Below, in pieces: positions 22,736 through 31,573 of a stretch of 64,000 nt of DNA (positions within the stretch are counted from its first letter, which is position 1; every line of letters starts with the position of its first letter). The stretch is taken from the NCBI RefSeq assembly GCF_009176545.1, contig NZ_VTOJ01000002.1, positions 620,001 through 684,000 of the forward strand, written 5' to 3'. The position numbers and the translations under genes are program-made. This stretch comes from Salinigranum salinum (lineage in GTDB: Archaea; Halobacteriota; Halobacteria; Halobacteriales; Haloferacaceae). Below the pieces are notes generated by a model. The model worked only from the letters and a program-made list of their open reading frames with translations. It was not told the origin of the DNA and did not search any database.

Positions 22736-24598
22736 ATGTCCGACCCCGACGGCCGCTCACGGCCCGCATTCGACATCGAACGGTACCTCAACGTCCGGAG
22801 CGCCTACGGCGCGTCGTTCGCCCCCGATGGGACGCTCGCCTTCCTGATGGACACGACGGGCGTCCCGCAGGTGTGGACGCTCGACGCGCCGGGCGCGTGG
22901 CCGGACCAGCGCACCTTCTTCGACGAGCGGGTCACGTTCGTCTCGTGGTCGCCGGAGCGACCCGAACTCGTCTTCGGCATGGACGAGGGCGGCGACGAGC
23001 GCCAGCAGCTGTTCGTGCTCACGCCCGCGACCGGCGAGATACGCGAGCTGACGGCGACACCCGAGGCGAAACACCGCTGGGGCGGGTGGAGCCACGACGG
23101 CGAACGGATCGCCTTCACCTCGAACCGGCGTGAGGAGTCCGTCTTCGACGTCTACGTGCAGGGCCGCGACGAGCGTGGCGACGACGCGCGGCTCGTGACG
23201 GAGGGCGACGGCTGGCTCACGCTCGGCGGCTGGTCGCCCGACGACACCCGGCTGCTGGTGACGCAGGCGTACTCGAACTTCGACCAGGACGTCTCCGTGC
23301 TCGAGGTCGAGACCGGCGAGCGACGCCACCTCACGCCACACGAGGGGACGGTTCGCTACACCAGCGCCTCGTGGGGTCCCGACGGCGAGAACGTCTATCT
23401 CGTCACCGACGAGGGCGACGCCGACACGCTGTACCTCGCCCGCATCGACCTCGCGACGGGGGAGCTCTCGCGGGTGACCGTCGAGGACGACGCCGACACG
23501 CCAGAGAACCGCAACTCGCCCGACGGCGACTGGGAGGTCGACGGCGTCGCCGTCGACCACGACTCCCGCCGGCTGGTCTTCTCGCGGAACGTCGACGGCT
23601 ACACCGAACTCACGGTCGGCGAGCTCCCGGCACCGGGTCGCGTCGACCCACTCCCGACGCCCGACCTCCCGCGCGGGACCGCCGGTGGGGTGGGCTTCGA
23701 CGACGACGGCGACCGGTTCGCGCTCTCGGCGTCGGCCGCGGCCGACAACACGAACGTCTACGTCGTCGACGCGAAGACGGGCGAGACCACCCGGTGGACC
23801 AGAGCGGCGACCGCGGGCATCCCCCGTGACACGTTCGTCGCGCCCGAACTCGTCCACTACCCGACGTTCGACGGCAGAGAGATACCGGCGTACTTCTCGG
23901 TGCCCGACACCGAGGGCGAAGTGCCCGTTATCGTCGACATCCACGGCGGTCCCGAGTCGCAGCGACGGCCGTCCTTTTCGGCGACGAAGCAGTACTTCAT
24001 CAACCACGGCTACGCCGTCTTCGAGCCGAACGTCCGCGGCTCGTCGGGGTACGGGAAGGCGTACGGCCACCTCGACGACGTCGAGAAGCGGATGGACTCG
24101 GTGAGGGACGTCGAGGCGGCCGTCGAGTGGCTCCACGACCACCCCGCGGTCGACCCCGACCGGATCGTCGCCATGGGCGGCTCCTACGGCGGGTTCATGG
24201 TGCTCGCCTCCCTGACGGAGTACCCCGACCTGTGGGCCGCCGGGATCGACATCGTCGGTATCGCCAACTTCGTCACGTTCCTCGAGAACACGGGCGAGTG
24301 GCGACGGAAGTTGCGAGAGGCCGAGTACGGCTCCCTGGAGGAGGATCGCGCCTTCTTAGAGGAGATCTCCCCGATCAACACCATCGAGCGGATCGAGGCA
24401 CCCCTGTTCGTCCTCCACGGCGCGAACGACCCGCGCGTCCCCGTGAGCGAGGCACACCAGATCGTCGAGGAGGCGCGCGACCAGGGCGTCCCCGTCCGTG
24501 AACTGGTCTTCGACGACGAGGGCCACGGCTTCACCAAACTGGAGAACCGCATCGAGGCGTATCGAGAGATCGTCGACTTCCTCGACGAGCACGTCTGA
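22736..24598 (+). CDS. S9-family prolyl oligopeptidase/acylaminoacyl-peptidase
   Basis: A 620-residue serine peptidase. Residues about 10-360 form a beta-propeller made of WD40/TolB-like blades (RYLNVRSAYGASFAPDGTLAF, FVSWSPERPELVFG, GGWSHDGERIAFTSNR, and so on). Residues about 380-620 are the alpha/beta hydrolase domain with IHGGPESQ (oxyanion region), GGSYGGFM (nucleophile Ser), HGANDPRVPVSEA (Asp) and DEGHGF (His). All three triad members are present. Such enzymes cleave short or N-acylated peptides in the cytoplasm; no signal peptide is present. The frame is open upstream to 22583, but the ATG after the palindromic TATA box is preferred. Confidence 0.95.
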   Translation: MSDPDGRSRPAFDIERYLNVRSAYGASFAPDGTLAFLMDTTGVPQVWTLDAPGAWPDQRTFFDERVTFVSWSPERPELVFGMDEGGDERQQLFVLTPATGEIRELTATPEAKHRWGGWSHDGERIAFTSNRREESVFDVYVQGRDERGDDARLVTEGDGWLTLGGWSPDDTRLLVTQAYSNFDQDVSVLEVETGERRHLTPHEGTVRYTSASWGPDGENVYLVTDEGDADTLYLARIDLATGELSRVTVEDDADTPENRNSPDGDWEVDGVAVDHDSRRLVFSRNVDGYTELTVGELPAPGRVDPLPTPDLPRGTAGGVGFDDDGDRFALSASAAADNTNVYVVDAKTGETTRWTRAATAGIPRDTFVAPELVHYPTFDGREIPAYFSVPDTEGEVPVIVDIHGGPESQRRPSFSATKQYFINHGYAVFEPNVRGSSGYGKAYGHLDDVEKRMDSVRDVEAAVEWLHDHPAVDPDRIVAMGGSYGGFMVLASLTEYPDLWAAGIDIVGIANFVTFLENTGEWRRKLREAEYGSLEEDRAFLEEISPINTIERIEAPLFVLHGANDPRVPVSEAHQIVEEARDQGVPVRELVFDDEGHGFTKLENRIEAYREIVDFLDEHV

Positions 24599-24775
24599 GC
24601 CGGCGAGTCCTTTCCTCCTCGCCCGGCCGAGAAGGTACTCGACCCGTAGTACGTGAACGTAACCGGGATGTCGTCAGCGTGTCGCGAGCAGAACGAGGAC
24701 GACCGTCGGATCGTCGTTACGGAATTATTTGATGTTGCGACACTGTTATGATAGCACGAATACATTAATCGCCCG

Positions 24776-25630
24776 ATGAGCCAGCGAGACGACACTTCAG
24801 ACACCGACGAACAGGGCGCGGAGACCGAAGTCGCCGACAAGGCCGACACGGATCGGTCGACCGACACGGGCGCTGGCGACGGGGACCCCCCGACCGACGA
24901 GTCCGCCACGCCCGGTGAGGGAGAAACGGACGCCTCCGAGACGGAAGGCGGGGATGGTCCGGAGGCGTCCAGGACGACCGACGAGGGCCCCGAGAAGGCG
25001 GAAGAAGTGGAGGGCACCGAGGAGGACGGATCGGAGGAGACGGAAGAGGCCGAAGAAACGGGGGAGATCGAAGACGGGGAGAACCCCGACGAGGCCGACG
25101 CGACCGACGCAACCGACGAACCCGATCCCACCACGGCCGGCGAGAGCGGGGCCGACGACTCTCCCGCGCTCGAAGACGAGTCCCCCGGGGGCGTCGTGGA
25201 GTCGGAGATCGAAGAAAGCGGAGCGGTCGAGGCGGACACGCCCCCGTCGGCGGCTCCCGAGAAAGGGCTGGACGAGGTGTACTGTCAGAGCTGTGGCGAG
25301 CCCATCAAGGCCGAAGCCGAGGTCTGTCCCCACTGTGGTGTCCGCCAGAGTGGATCGTCGAGCGAGGAGAAGAACTCCGCGATCTCCTTCATCGCGTCGC
25401 TCATCATCCCCGGTGCGGGACAGGCGTACAACGACCAGATCGGCCGGGCGATCGCCATGTTCTTCGGGGCGATCGTCGCCGACACGATCCTCTTCGTCCT
25501 CGGGACGCTCCTCTCTGTCATCCTCATTGGCGTGTTCTTCTTCCTGTTGATCCCGGTCGTCCACGTCGTCATCGCCTACGACGCGTACAACCAGGCCGAG
25601 AAGATCAACCGCGGCGAAGTGACCGTATAG
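24776..25630 (+). CDS. Zinc-ribbon membrane protein with long acidic N-terminal tail
   Basis: A 284-residue protein in three parts. Residues 1 to about 160 are low-complexity and extremely acidic (Asp, Glu, Thr). Residues about 165-190 are a zinc ribbon, CQSCGE and CPHCGV (two CxxC knuckles). The C-terminal 95 residues contain membrane helices, ISFIASLIIPGAGQAYNDQIG (TM2-domain-like 'PGAGQ.Y' turn), then FFGAIVADTILFVLG and VILIGVFFFLLIPVVHVVIA. The gene ends one base before the next start and shares its zinc ribbon nearly word for word with that protein, so the two probably act together. Function unknown; the name is descriptive. Confidence 0.75.
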   Translation: MSQRDDTSDTDEQGAETEVADKADTDRSTDTGAGDGDPPTDESATPGEGETDASETEGGDGPEASRTTDEGPEKAEEVEGTEEDGSEETEEAEETGEIEDGENPDEADATDATDEPDPTTAGESGADDSPALEDESPGGVVESEIEESGAVEADTPPSAAPEKGLDEVYCQSCGEPIKAEAEVCPHCGVRQSGSSSEEKNSAISFIASLIIPGAGQAYNDQIGRAIAMFFGAIVADTILFVLGTLLSVILIGVFFFLLIPVVHVVIAYDAYNQAEKINRGEVTV

Positions 25631-26467
25631 ATGGGCGAACGCGAAGGACGAACCAAGGGCGTCGACGAGGTCTTCTGTTCGAGTTGCGGCGAGCCGATCA
25701 AGCGCGAGGCGGAGATCTGCCCGCACTGCGGGGTGCGAAACCGTCGGGCGCCTGCCTCGTCTCGATCGAGACGGGAGGTTCGCCCGCCCGAGCAGGGGGG
25801 AAGCATGCTGGGGGACGCCATCGAATACCCGATCCGTGGCGATGAGGGGGCGAAGAACGTACTGATCGGCGGCGTGCTGTCGGCGCTGTGGTTTCTATTC
25901 TTCCTCCCGACGCTGTTCGTCTTCGGCTACCTCGTCCGGGTCATCGCGACGACCGCGGGCGGCGAGGACTTCCCGCCGCGGTTCGACGACTGGGGCCGGC
26001 TCGGCGTCGACGGCGTCGTCGGGACGGTGCTGTCGGCCGTCTTCTACCTCGTCCCCGTCGTCGTGTTCGTGCTGATCGCCGGTGTCGGCGGAGTGACCGG
26101 TAACGAGAGCCTCGCCACGGCCGGCACCGCCGTCGCCGCGCTCGTCTCGATCCCCCTGTTCGTCGCGTTCGTCTACCTCTACCCGGCAGTGCTAGCGGAG
26201 TTCGTCGTCGGCTATCGCGGTGACGGGTTCGAGACCGAGCGGATCGTCGAGGCGACTACCTCGTCGTCGTACCTCGTGGCGTGGCTCGTCGGCTTCTTCA
26301 TTCAGATCGGCGCGTTCGTCGCGCTGTCGATCCTGGGGCTGATCCCGCTGATCGGTCTCTCGGTGCTGATCGTCGGTCCGTTCGTCGCCTTCGCCGCCAA
26401 CGTGGCCGCGTTCCGGGCGTTCGGCGTCGCCTACCGGTCCGCAACGGGGACGAGTGCGACCGGCTGA
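25631..26467 (+). CDS. Zinc-ribbon plus DUF4013-type membrane protein
   Basis: A 278-residue protein. An N-terminal zinc ribbon (CSSCGE and CPHCGV, about residues 15-38) nearly duplicates the one in the preceding protein. After a basic linker comes a DUF4013-like membrane domain of about six helices: YPIRGDEGAKNVLIGGVLSA is the typical entry, followed by LPTLFVFGYLVRVI, an exposed loop (GGEDFPPRFDDWGRL, a DUF4013 hallmark), and four more helices to AAFRAFGVAYRSA. Its ATG directly follows the stop of the upstream gene without any gap, so translation is coupled. The role of DUF4013 proteins is not known. Confidence 0.8.
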   Translation: MGEREGRTKGVDEVFCSSCGEPIKREAEICPHCGVRNRRAPASSRSRREVRPPEQGGSMLGDAIEYPIRGDEGAKNVLIGGVLSALWFLFFLPTLFVFGYLVRVIATTAGGEDFPPRFDDWGRLGVDGVVGTVLSAVFYLVPVVVFVLIAGVGGVTGNESLATAGTAVAALVSIPLFVAFVYLYPAVLAEFVVGYRGDGFETERIVEATTSSSYLVAWLVGFFIQIGAFVALSILGLIPLIGLSVLIVGPFVAFAANVAAFRAFGVAYRSATGTSATG

Positions 26468-26698
26468 GTCCACTGGTCCGGGGTTTCGGTCGTCGATCGC
26501 CTCGCCGGAGTGCTCACGTCGAGGTCGATGCGAGGCGTATCGCTGTGTTCGGATGCCGCGCATCTCCGGCATGACCAGCCTCTCGAGACGGACCGCTCAG
26601 ACACCTCCCTCCCCACACAGACTTCCGCTCGTGACGACCACGGCCTGAAAGCCGACGGACTCACGCTCCACCCTCAACACCTTCCTCATCGTCCGTTA

Positions 26699-26712
26699 GA
26701 GTCAAACGACTC
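26699..26712. promoter_or_regulatory. Small inverted repeat at the promoter position of the B12-binding gene
   Basis: GAGTC-AAAC-GACTC (5-bp arms) lies 19-32 bases before the ATG at 26731, exactly where a TATA box would sit. It may be an operator or a chance palindrome. Confidence 0.3.
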
Positions 26713-26730
26713 CCACGCGAATCAGGGGAT

Positions 26731-27147
26731 ATGAGCGCAGACGCAGAGCAGCGGACGATCCGGTGTCTCATCGCCAAGGTGGGCCTCGACGGCCACGACC
26801 GCGGCGCACACGTCATCGCGCGTGCCTTCAGGGACGCCGGGTTCGAGGTGGTCTACTCCGGGCTCCACCGGGCGCCCGACGAGATCGTTCAGGCCACGGT
26901 CCAGGAGGACGTCGACGTCCTCGGCATCTCTATTCTCTCGGGAGCGCACAACACGCTCGTCCCGAAGATCGTCGACGGCCTCAAGGAGTACGGCGCGTTC
27001 GAGGACACGCTGATTCTGGTGGGCGGGATCGTCCCCGACGAGGACCGCGCGAAGCTCAAAGAGATGGGCGTCGCCGAGGTGTTCGGCCCGGGGACGCCGA
27101 TGCAGGAGACGATCGACTTCGTCCGCGAGAACGCGCCCGAACGATGA
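26731..27147 (+). CDS. Methylmalonyl-CoA mutase B12-binding (small/C-terminal) subunit
   Basis: A 138-residue cobalamin-binding domain with the defining DxHxxG motif (DGHDRG, where His ligates cobalt) near residue 21, SILSGAHNTLVPKI (the S/T-x-x loop) near residue 72, and GGIVPDED near 102. It is the separate B12 subunit of methylmalonyl-CoA mutase, which isomerises succinyl-CoA and methylmalonyl-CoA in the cytoplasm; in Halobacteria the large catalytic subunit is encoded elsewhere. Its stop overlaps the start of meaB (ATGA), which codes for the GTPase that loads and protects the cofactor, so the two form an operon. Confidence 0.94.
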   Translation: MSADAEQRTIRCLIAKVGLDGHDRGAHVIARAFRDAGFEVVYSGLHRAPDEIVQATVQEDVDVLGISILSGAHNTLVPKIVDGLKEYGAFEDTLILVGGIVPDEDRAKLKEMGVAEVFGPGTPMQETIDFVRENAPER

Positions 27148-28259
27148 GCCAGGCCGAGGCCGACCTCGTCGACGACCTCTTGGGTGGGTCACACCGCGCG
27201 CTCGCCCGGACCATCACGAAGATCGAGAACCGCGCGCCCGGCTACCGCGAGATCGTCTCGGCGCTCCACGCGCACACGGGCGACGCCGAGGTGATCGGCG
27301 TCACGGGTAGCCCTGGGGCTGGCAAGTCGACGCTCGTCGACAAACTCGCGAAGCGCTACCGCGATCGGGGACTCACCGTCGGCGTCATCGCCGTCGATCC
27401 CTCGTCGCCCTACACCGGCGGCGCGGTCCTCGGCGACCGCATCCGGATGGGCTCGAACGTGGGCGACATGGACGTGTTCGTCCGGTCGATGTCCGCCCGC
27501 GGCCGACTCGGGGGGCTGTCGACCGCCACGGCGGACGCGGTGAAGGCGCTGGACGCGTTCGGCAAGGACCGGATCGTCGTCGAGACCGTCGGCGCCGGGC
27601 AGAACGAGATCGACGTCGTCCGCACCGCCGACACGGTCGTCGTCCTCGTCCAGCCCGGTTCGGGCGACGACGTCCAGATGCTCAAGGCCGGCATCCTCGA
27701 GATCGGCGACGTCTTCGTCGTCAACAAGGCCGACATGGACGGTGCGGCCCGGACGGTGGCCGACCTCGAGGAGATGATCCACCTGCGCCGCGAGCCGACG
27801 GCGACCCTCGACACGGGCCACCACGCGCTCGACGGCACGGGAGGCACCGCCGGAGCCGGCGACGCGGACCACGGTCACGGCGGGGTCGGCGAGACCAACG
27901 GGGAGCAGGGCACGGAGGAGTGGACCCCCGAGGTCGTCGAGACCGTCGCCACCTCGGGCGAGGGGATCGACGACCTCCTCGAGACGCTCGCGGCCCACCG
28001 CGACTATCTGGAGACGACGGGCCGGTTGCGCGCGAAGGCGCGGACCAGATACGCCGAGGAGATCCGGACGCTCGTCCGGTCGGACGTGTCGGCCCTCGTC
28101 GAGCGCGAACTCGACGCCTACGGCGGCGTCGACGCGCTCGCGGAGGCCATCCTCGACCGCGAGACCGACCCGTACACGGTCGCCGACGAGATCGTCGCGC
28201 CGATCCGCGACTGCGTGGGCGACCGCCGGGACGAGGACGGACGCGACACCGACGAGTGA
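27144..28259 (+). CDS. meaB: MeaB/ArgK-type GTPase, methylmalonyl-CoA mutase chaperone
   Basis: A 371-residue G3E-family GTPase that gates adenosylcobalamin delivery to methylmalonyl-CoA mutase and protects it from inactivation. Seen: GVTGSPGAGKSTLVDKLAKR (Walker A) near residue 52, VIAVDPSSPYTGGAVLGDRI (switch region), VETVGAGQNEIDVV, LVQPGSGDDVQ, and the base-recognition NKAD. A Gly/His/Asp-rich insert at about residues 232-255 (GGTAGAGDADHGHGGVGE) is absent from bacterial MeaB and could be a surface loop with metal affinity. The C-terminal helices resemble the dimerisation arm. Overlap with the B12-binding gene supports the assignment. Confidence 0.96.
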   Translation: MSQAEADLVDDLLGGSHRALARTITKIENRAPGYREIVSALHAHTGDAEVIGVTGSPGAGKSTLVDKLAKRYRDRGLTVGVIAVDPSSPYTGGAVLGDRIRMGSNVGDMDVFVRSMSARGRLGGLSTATADAVKALDAFGKDRIVVETVGAGQNEIDVVRTADTVVVLVQPGSGDDVQMLKAGILEIGDVFVVNKADMDGAARTVADLEEMIHLRREPTATLDTGHHALDGTGGTAGAGDADHGHGGVGETNGEQGTEEWTPEVVETVATSGEGIDDLLETLAAHRDYLETTGRLRAKARTRYAEEIRTLVRSDVSALVERELDAYGGVDALAEAILDRETDPYTVADEIVAPIRDCVGDRRDEDGRDTDE

Positions 28260-28376
28260 GGGCCCGACGACGGGTGAGGACCCGAACCGGAGCGGGATCG
28301 AGGTCGACGCGACCGACCGTCACCACGGACCGGTGCCACGGCCACTGTTTTGACTGTGGCCGCACGAACAGAGGGC

Positions 28377-28484
28377 ATGGGAGATCGCGCCTGCTACCGG
28401 GAGTTCTGTCCCGACTGCGACGCCCAGGTGAGCATCGTCGACGAGGAGTGCCCCGACTGCGGACGGGCGCTCGAACTGCGGTGA
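28377..28484 (+). CDS. 35-residue zinc-finger microprotein
   Basis: A very short gene reading MGDRACYREFCPDC, then DEECPDCGRALELR. It contains two CPxC knuckles (C11/C14 and C25/C28), the right spacing (10 residues between) for one zinc ribbon, and ends at a TGA. It begins 117 bases after meaB, with a T-rich CTGTTTTG box about 30 bases upstream. Halobacteria encode many such zinc-finger microproteins, some with demonstrated phenotypes in Haloferax (from memory). The two motifs and the typical acidic composition make it more than a chance frame; partners are unknown. Confidence 0.65.
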   Translation: MGDRACYREFCPDCDAQVSIVDEECPDCGRALELR

Positions 28485-28564
28485 GTCGGATGAGCGCAGT
28501 CGATCGTCGATCCCCGTCCGTCCTCGAGTTGTCGTTTCCCGCCCGTCACCGGGTCGTCGCCGCC

Positions 28565-29173
28565 TCAGCTCCCCTCGACCGGGATCCGCCCGAGGTCGAC
28601 CGTGTGATCCGTCGTCACGGCGTCGCCGGCCCCCGTGCGGACGACGACCGACGCGGGTCGATCCCCCGGCGGGAGCTGCCAGGTACCCGTGATCTGAGCG
28701 GTGTCGCCGGCTGCGACGGTCACGGCCCGGCCCGTTCCCTCGACGGTCCTCCCACGCTCGGTCGTCACGGGACCGAACTGGACCGTGTACGGCTCCGACG
28801 CCGTGTTCTCGACCGACGCGGCGAGGGTGAGCACCCACTGGTCGGTCGCGGCGCGGAACGAGGCGACCGAGAGCGTCTCGCGCTGGGGCGTGTCGGGGAG
28901 GAGTTCGTCGCCGACGCCGACTCCACCGCTGCCGGCGGTCGTCGTGGTGTCGCCGCTCTCGCCCCCACCGCCGTCGTTACGATCGTCACCGAGGAGTGAC
29001 TGCTCGACCAGGCCGACGAACGTCGCCAGCTCCACGAGGATGGGGATGCCGATCCCGAGTCCGACGAGGAGACGGATGATGGTCCGGCGTCTGTGCGCCT
29101 CGGCCGCCGACTCCGTCTCGGCGGCGTCGCTCGTGGCCGCGGTCGGGCCGTCTGTCGTCGTCTCGTCGGACAC
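28565..29173 (-). CDS. Membrane-anchored accessory protein downstream of the ba3 oxidase
   Basis: A 202-residue protein with a charged N-terminal region, one membrane helix (about residues 33-53, LLVGLGIGIPILVELATFVGL), a disordered Gly/Asp/Thr-rich linker, and an exterior beta-rich domain (about 95-200) whose pattern, VLTLAASVENTASEPYTVQF, resembles FxLYD/DUF4352-type immunoglobulin-like domains. It is the last gene on the minus-strand oxidase run, 84 bases after the subunit I stop, so it is probably co-transcribed. Possibly an oxidase accessory protein; that is inference from position. Confidence 0.6.
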   Translation of the reverse strand: MSDETTTDGPTAATSDAAETESAAEAHRRRTIIRLLVGLGIGIPILVELATFVGLVEQSLLGDDRNDGGGGESGDTTTTAGSGGVGVGDELLPDTPQRETLSVASFRAATDQWVLTLAASVENTASEPYTVQFGPVTTERGRTVEGTGRAVTVAAGDTAQITGTWQLPPGDRPASVVVRTGAGDAVTTDHTVDLGRIPVEGS

Positions 29174-29257
29174 GGATACGGATACGAGCTGGGGAGCGCA
29201 GAGGCGGTGTGAAGGCGGTGCGTCGATCGGAGGCGGGGCTCCGTGCCCGCGCCGGTG

Positions 29258-30985
29258 TCAGACCGGGATCGGTGGGCTCCCGGGGGCGAACAGTCCGTCG
29301 GCGACCATGCTCCAGAGCGGCGGTCCGTAGGCGATGACGACGAGCACGATAGCGATGAGCGCCCAGATCCGAAGGTCATCGAGGACGACCGGGCTGTTCT
29401 GGGGCCCCGACAGCGCGGGCGGGAGTTCGCTGTTGACCTCGAGCTTCGCGCTCCGGTCGCCGAACCACGTCGCCACGACGACGGCGAGGAACATCAGCAG
29501 GGCGATGAAGAGGATCGTGCCACCGATGGCGATCTGGAGGCGCATCTCCGCGATGCCGCCGATGACGTTCTCGAACTCGACGTTGGCGTACTGTGGTTCG
29601 GCGGTCCGCCGGGGGACGCCCGCGAGACCCGCGCGGTGCATCGCGTTCGACATGAGCGTCATGCCGACGAACCACGTGTACGGCTGGACCATGGCGACCG
29701 TCTTCAGCTTGAGGTTCTTCCCCGTCACTTGCGGGAGGAGCCAGTAGGTGATCGCCATGAACGTCAGCGCCGCGGCCGTTCCCACGGTGAGGTGGAAGTG
29801 GCCGGGCACCCACAGCGTGTTGTGGACGAGGTAGTTGATGTTCATCCCGGCGTTGATCATCCCCGAGAAGCCGCCGGCGGCGAACATCAGCCCGGCGAGC
29901 GCACAGCCCGAGAAGGCGGGGTTGTCCCACGGGAGCGCGCGGAGCCACCCCAGCCGTCCGGTGCCGCCGCGCTGTCGGGCACCGTGTTCCATCGACGCGA
30001 CGACGGTGAACGCGGTGAGCAACGACGGCAGGAGGAGGAACATCGTGTTCGTCATGGCGATGAACTTGAACCCCTCGGGGATGCCGGGGTCGACGTACTG
30101 GTGGTGGAAGCCGACCGGCGTCGAGAGGATGACGAACAGGACGAAGACGACCCGCGCGAGCGGATCGGAGAAGAGCCGTCCGCCGGAGAGTTTGGGCAGG
30201 AGCGTGTACCACACCAGGTAGGCGGGCATCAGCCAGAAGTACACGACGGGGTGGCCGAAGTACCAGAACAGCGTTCTGGTCAACAGCGGGTCGACGGCGG
30301 GGATGAGTCCGAGCGACCACGGGAGCAGGAAGACCAGCACTTCGACGGCCACGCCGATCGTCGAGATGTACCACATCAGCATCGTCGCCAGCACCATGAA
30401 CGTCCGCAGTGGGATGCGGTCGTCGGGGTGCTCGGCGCGCCACCGGCGGTACGCGAGATACCAGTCGACGCCCGCGATCCACGAGCCGACAATGAGCAGC
30501 GCCGCTCCGAGGTAGAAGATCGGGTGGGCCGCCATCGGCGCGTAGAACGTGAACAGGACGTCCGCACTGACGGGACCACCCGTCAGGCCGCCGAGGATGG
30601 CGAGCCCCGCGAGGAGCGTCCCGACGAACATCGTCGCGAACCACGTCTTCGACAGCCGTTCGCTCAGTTTCTCGTCGAGGCTCGCAACGACGGCCCACGA
30701 GAAGATCCCGGTGATGAAGAACGTCGTGAACACCAGCGCCAGCAGGACGCCGTGGCCCGTCAACAGCGTGTAGTAGTCGGCCGAGGAGACGAACCCACGG
30801 TAGATCCCCGTGCGATGGAGCGCCTGAATCATCCCGAACAGCCCCCCGACACCGAGCGAGCCGAACGCCACCGCGAGGTTCAGCCGCACGATGAACGCGT
30901 CGTGGGGGAACTTGTCGACGAACGCCTCTCTGTCGATGGGGACTGTCTCCCCGGTCTTCTCCTTGTATTCGTCCGCGAACGCCAT
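29258..30985 (-). CDS. cbaA: ba3-type cytochrome oxidase subunit I
   Basis: A 575-residue haem-copper oxidase catalytic subunit with about 13 membrane helices. Haem and copper ligands are in order: TGHGVLLALVF (low-spin haem His), GHPVVYFWLMPAY (CuB His and the cross-linked Tyr in the HPxVY form typical of the B-type/ba3 group), FHHQYVDPG (two CuB His), and WVPGHFHLTVG (high-spin and low-spin haem His). It reduces O2 to water and pumps protons. No D-channel motif of A-type enzymes was recognised, as expected. Start and subunit II stop overlap by one base (TAATG), so translation is coupled. Confidence 0.95.
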   Translation of the reverse strand: MAFADEYKEKTGETVPIDREAFVDKFPHDAFIVRLNLAVAFGSLGVGGLFGMIQALHRTGIYRGFVSSADYYTLLTGHGVLLALVFTTFFITGIFSWAVVASLDEKLSERLSKTWFATMFVGTLLAGLAILGGLTGGPVSADVLFTFYAPMAAHPIFYLGAALLIVGSWIAGVDWYLAYRRWRAEHPDDRIPLRTFMVLATMLMWYISTIGVAVEVLVFLLPWSLGLIPAVDPLLTRTLFWYFGHPVVYFWLMPAYLVWYTLLPKLSGGRLFSDPLARVVFVLFVILSTPVGFHHQYVDPGIPEGFKFIAMTNTMFLLLPSLLTAFTVVASMEHGARQRGGTGRLGWLRALPWDNPAFSGCALAGLMFAAGGFSGMINAGMNINYLVHNTLWVPGHFHLTVGTAAALTFMAITYWLLPQVTGKNLKLKTVAMVQPYTWFVGMTLMSNAMHRAGLAGVPRRTAEPQYANVEFENVIGGIAEMRLQIAIGGTILFIALLMFLAVVVATWFGDRSAKLEVNSELPPALSGPQNSPVVLDDLRIWALIAIVLVVIAYGPPLWSMVADGLFAPGSPPIPV

Positions 30986-31572
30986 TATTCGGTCTCCTCC
31001 TCGCCGTCGTCGGGCTGGTTCTCGTTCACTGGCTCCTCGCTATCTCCGAACGCCTCGGGGTTCTGCAGGTCCGAACTGGTGAACTCCGACTGCGGCACGA
31101 CCTGCAGCTGTCCCTCCATCGTGTGGTGAGCCGCGCCGCAGTACTCGTGACAGATCATCCCGTAGCTCCGCGTCTCCTCGAACTGGACCGTGACCGTGCT
31201 CACCTGTCCGGGAACGGCCATCAGGTTGATGTTGGTACCGGCGACCTCGAAGCCGTGAATCACGTCGCTCGACGTGATGTGGAACGTCACGGTCGCCCCG
31301 GCGGGCACCCGGAGGGGCTCGTTCGTCCCGGGCTCGAAGAGGAACTGCCGGGTGATGACGTACACGTCGTACTGGTTCTCCCCGGTCTGATACGTCCCGG
31401 GCTCGCCGAACCGCGGGTGGTCGTTCAGCGCGTTCGCGTCGACCGTCCCGCCGGTGTCGTCGACCATCTTCACGCCCGCGCCGACCGCACCGTACGTGAC
31501 CGTGCCGATGAAGCCGACGATCAGTAGCAGTGACAGTGCGACCCAGAGCTTCTCGAACCTGTGTATCTCCAT
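30985..31572 (-). CDS. cbaB: ba3-type cytochrome oxidase subunit II (CuA)
   Basis: A 195-residue subunit II with a single N-terminal helix (WVALSLLLIVGFIGTVTYGA) and an external cupredoxin domain. CuA ligands are seen in DVIHGFEV (His) and CHEYCGAAHHTM (Cys, Cys, His, Met). The one-helix topology is the hallmark of ba3-type enzymes, as opposed to two helices in aa3 subunit II. The C-terminal 35 residues are an acidic tail. It receives electrons from a halocyanin, here encoded immediately upstream with a one-base gap, and passes them to subunit I. Confidence 0.95.
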   Translation of the reverse strand: MEIHRFEKLWVALSLLLIVGFIGTVTYGAVGAGVKMVDDTGGTVDANALNDHPRFGEPGTYQTGENQYDVYVITRQFLFEPGTNEPLRVPAGATVTFHITSSDVIHGFEVAGTNINLMAVPGQVSTVTVQFEETRSYGMICHEYCGAAHHTMEGQLQVVPQSEFTSSDLQNPEAFGDSEEPVNENQPDDGEEETE

Positions 31573-31573
31573 C

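Noticed and set aside
24599-24775. Possible small RNA or gene upstream of the acidic zinc-ribbon gene
   Set aside because: Only an AT-richer promoter-like stretch (GGAATTATTTGATG, ATACATTAATC) is seen, without a stable fold or a convincing frame.
29243-31129. Plus-strand 628-codon frame across the oxidase genes
   Set aside because: Antisense to subunits I and II, which carry all catalytic ligands in the minus frame.
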